Origin: an uncultured Chryseobacterium sp.
GTDB lineage: Bacteria; Bacteroidota; Bacteroidia; Flavobacteriales; Weeksellaceae
Direction: 5' to 3'
NCBI GenBank assembly: GCA_913774355.1
Contig: CAJYGB010000032.1
Span: forward strand, 62,001 to 126,000
Length of the DNA: 64,000 bases
The number at the start of each line of letters is the position of its first letter. Within the stretch, counting starts at the first letter, position 1. Under the pieces are notes generated by a model. That model was not told the DNA's origin. It saw nothing but the letters and a program-made list of their open reading frames with translations, and searched no databases. This document shows positions 63,976 to 64,000 of the stretch, piece after piece. Made by a program: the position numbers and the translations under genes.

Positions 63976-64000
63976 AATTTCATAATTTACTTTTCCTGTT

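Overview
The window comes from a Bacteroidota genome of the Flavobacteriia, most like Chryseobacterium or a close Weeksellaceae relative. The support is qualitative: type IX secretion sorting domains of both kinds (the 1399-aa type B protein and the 150-aa type A protein), Flavobacteriia-type promoter elements (TTG, 20 nt, TAnnTTT) ahead of hutU and gcvP, the long (661 aa) urocanase, monomeric NADP-isocitrate dehydrogenase, and several families of short intergenic repeats. No species assignment is possible without a search. I see no tRNA, rRNA, CRISPR array, intact insertion sequence or replication origin.

Layout. 1-1480: the 3' part of an AT-rich retron locus: the end of an unidentified upstream gene, a structured RNA region with a perfect 23-bp inverted repeat, and a retron reverse transcriptase. 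1485-8400: a secreted GH5 glycosidase, a membrane protein overlapping a Gfo/Idh/MocA dehydrogenase, protein-L-isoaspartate methyltransferase, a D-2-hydroxyacid dehydrogenase and two small hydrophilic proteins. 8602-15951: a giant repeat-containing T9SS surface protein, urocanate hydratase and an outer-membrane-like protein. 16000-17700: a repeat-rich, partly duplicated segment with a DUF559 nuclease-like gene, an XRE regulator and a broken copy of its 3' end. 17891-28600: DUF2130, a ParE-like toxin-antitoxin pair, an epimerase, EcsC, Hsp20, two tandem proteins joining a Cys/His cluster to a TonB-plug-like domain, a secreted thiol peroxidase, a GapN-like dehydrogenase and an alpha/beta hydrolase.

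29134-42667: an ECF sigma gene with a membrane partner, DUF218 and S41 peptidase genes, an MBL-fold hydrolase, a GNAT protein, an AraC/aldo-keto reductase/MFS group, isocitrate dehydrogenase, and a two-gene secreted/T9SS unit. 42939-47287: a tight four-gene operon on the minus strand (FkbH-like HAD protein, acyl carrier protein, MBOAT, SGNH-like anchored protein). This is the most interesting system in the window. It has the architecture of the Dlt D-alanylation and alginate acetylation machines, but with a glyceryl-loading enzyme in place of the usual acyl source.

47709-57772: cytosolic thiol peroxidase, DUF763, a Crp/Fnr regulator, a run of small VOC/SRPBCC/SDR/DoxX genes, and a second ECF sigma operon. 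57773-63975: a repeat region with a 92-bp near-identical direct duplication, a membrane-anchored J-domain protein, a tiny Cys-rich protein, glycine dehydrogenase GcvP, an internally duplicated unknown protein and a TPR protein. Most of the window is ordinary flavobacterial chromosome. The accessory signals are the retron, the repeat families, the toxin-antitoxin pair, the duplicated segment and the FkbH-ACP-MBOAT-SGNH operon.
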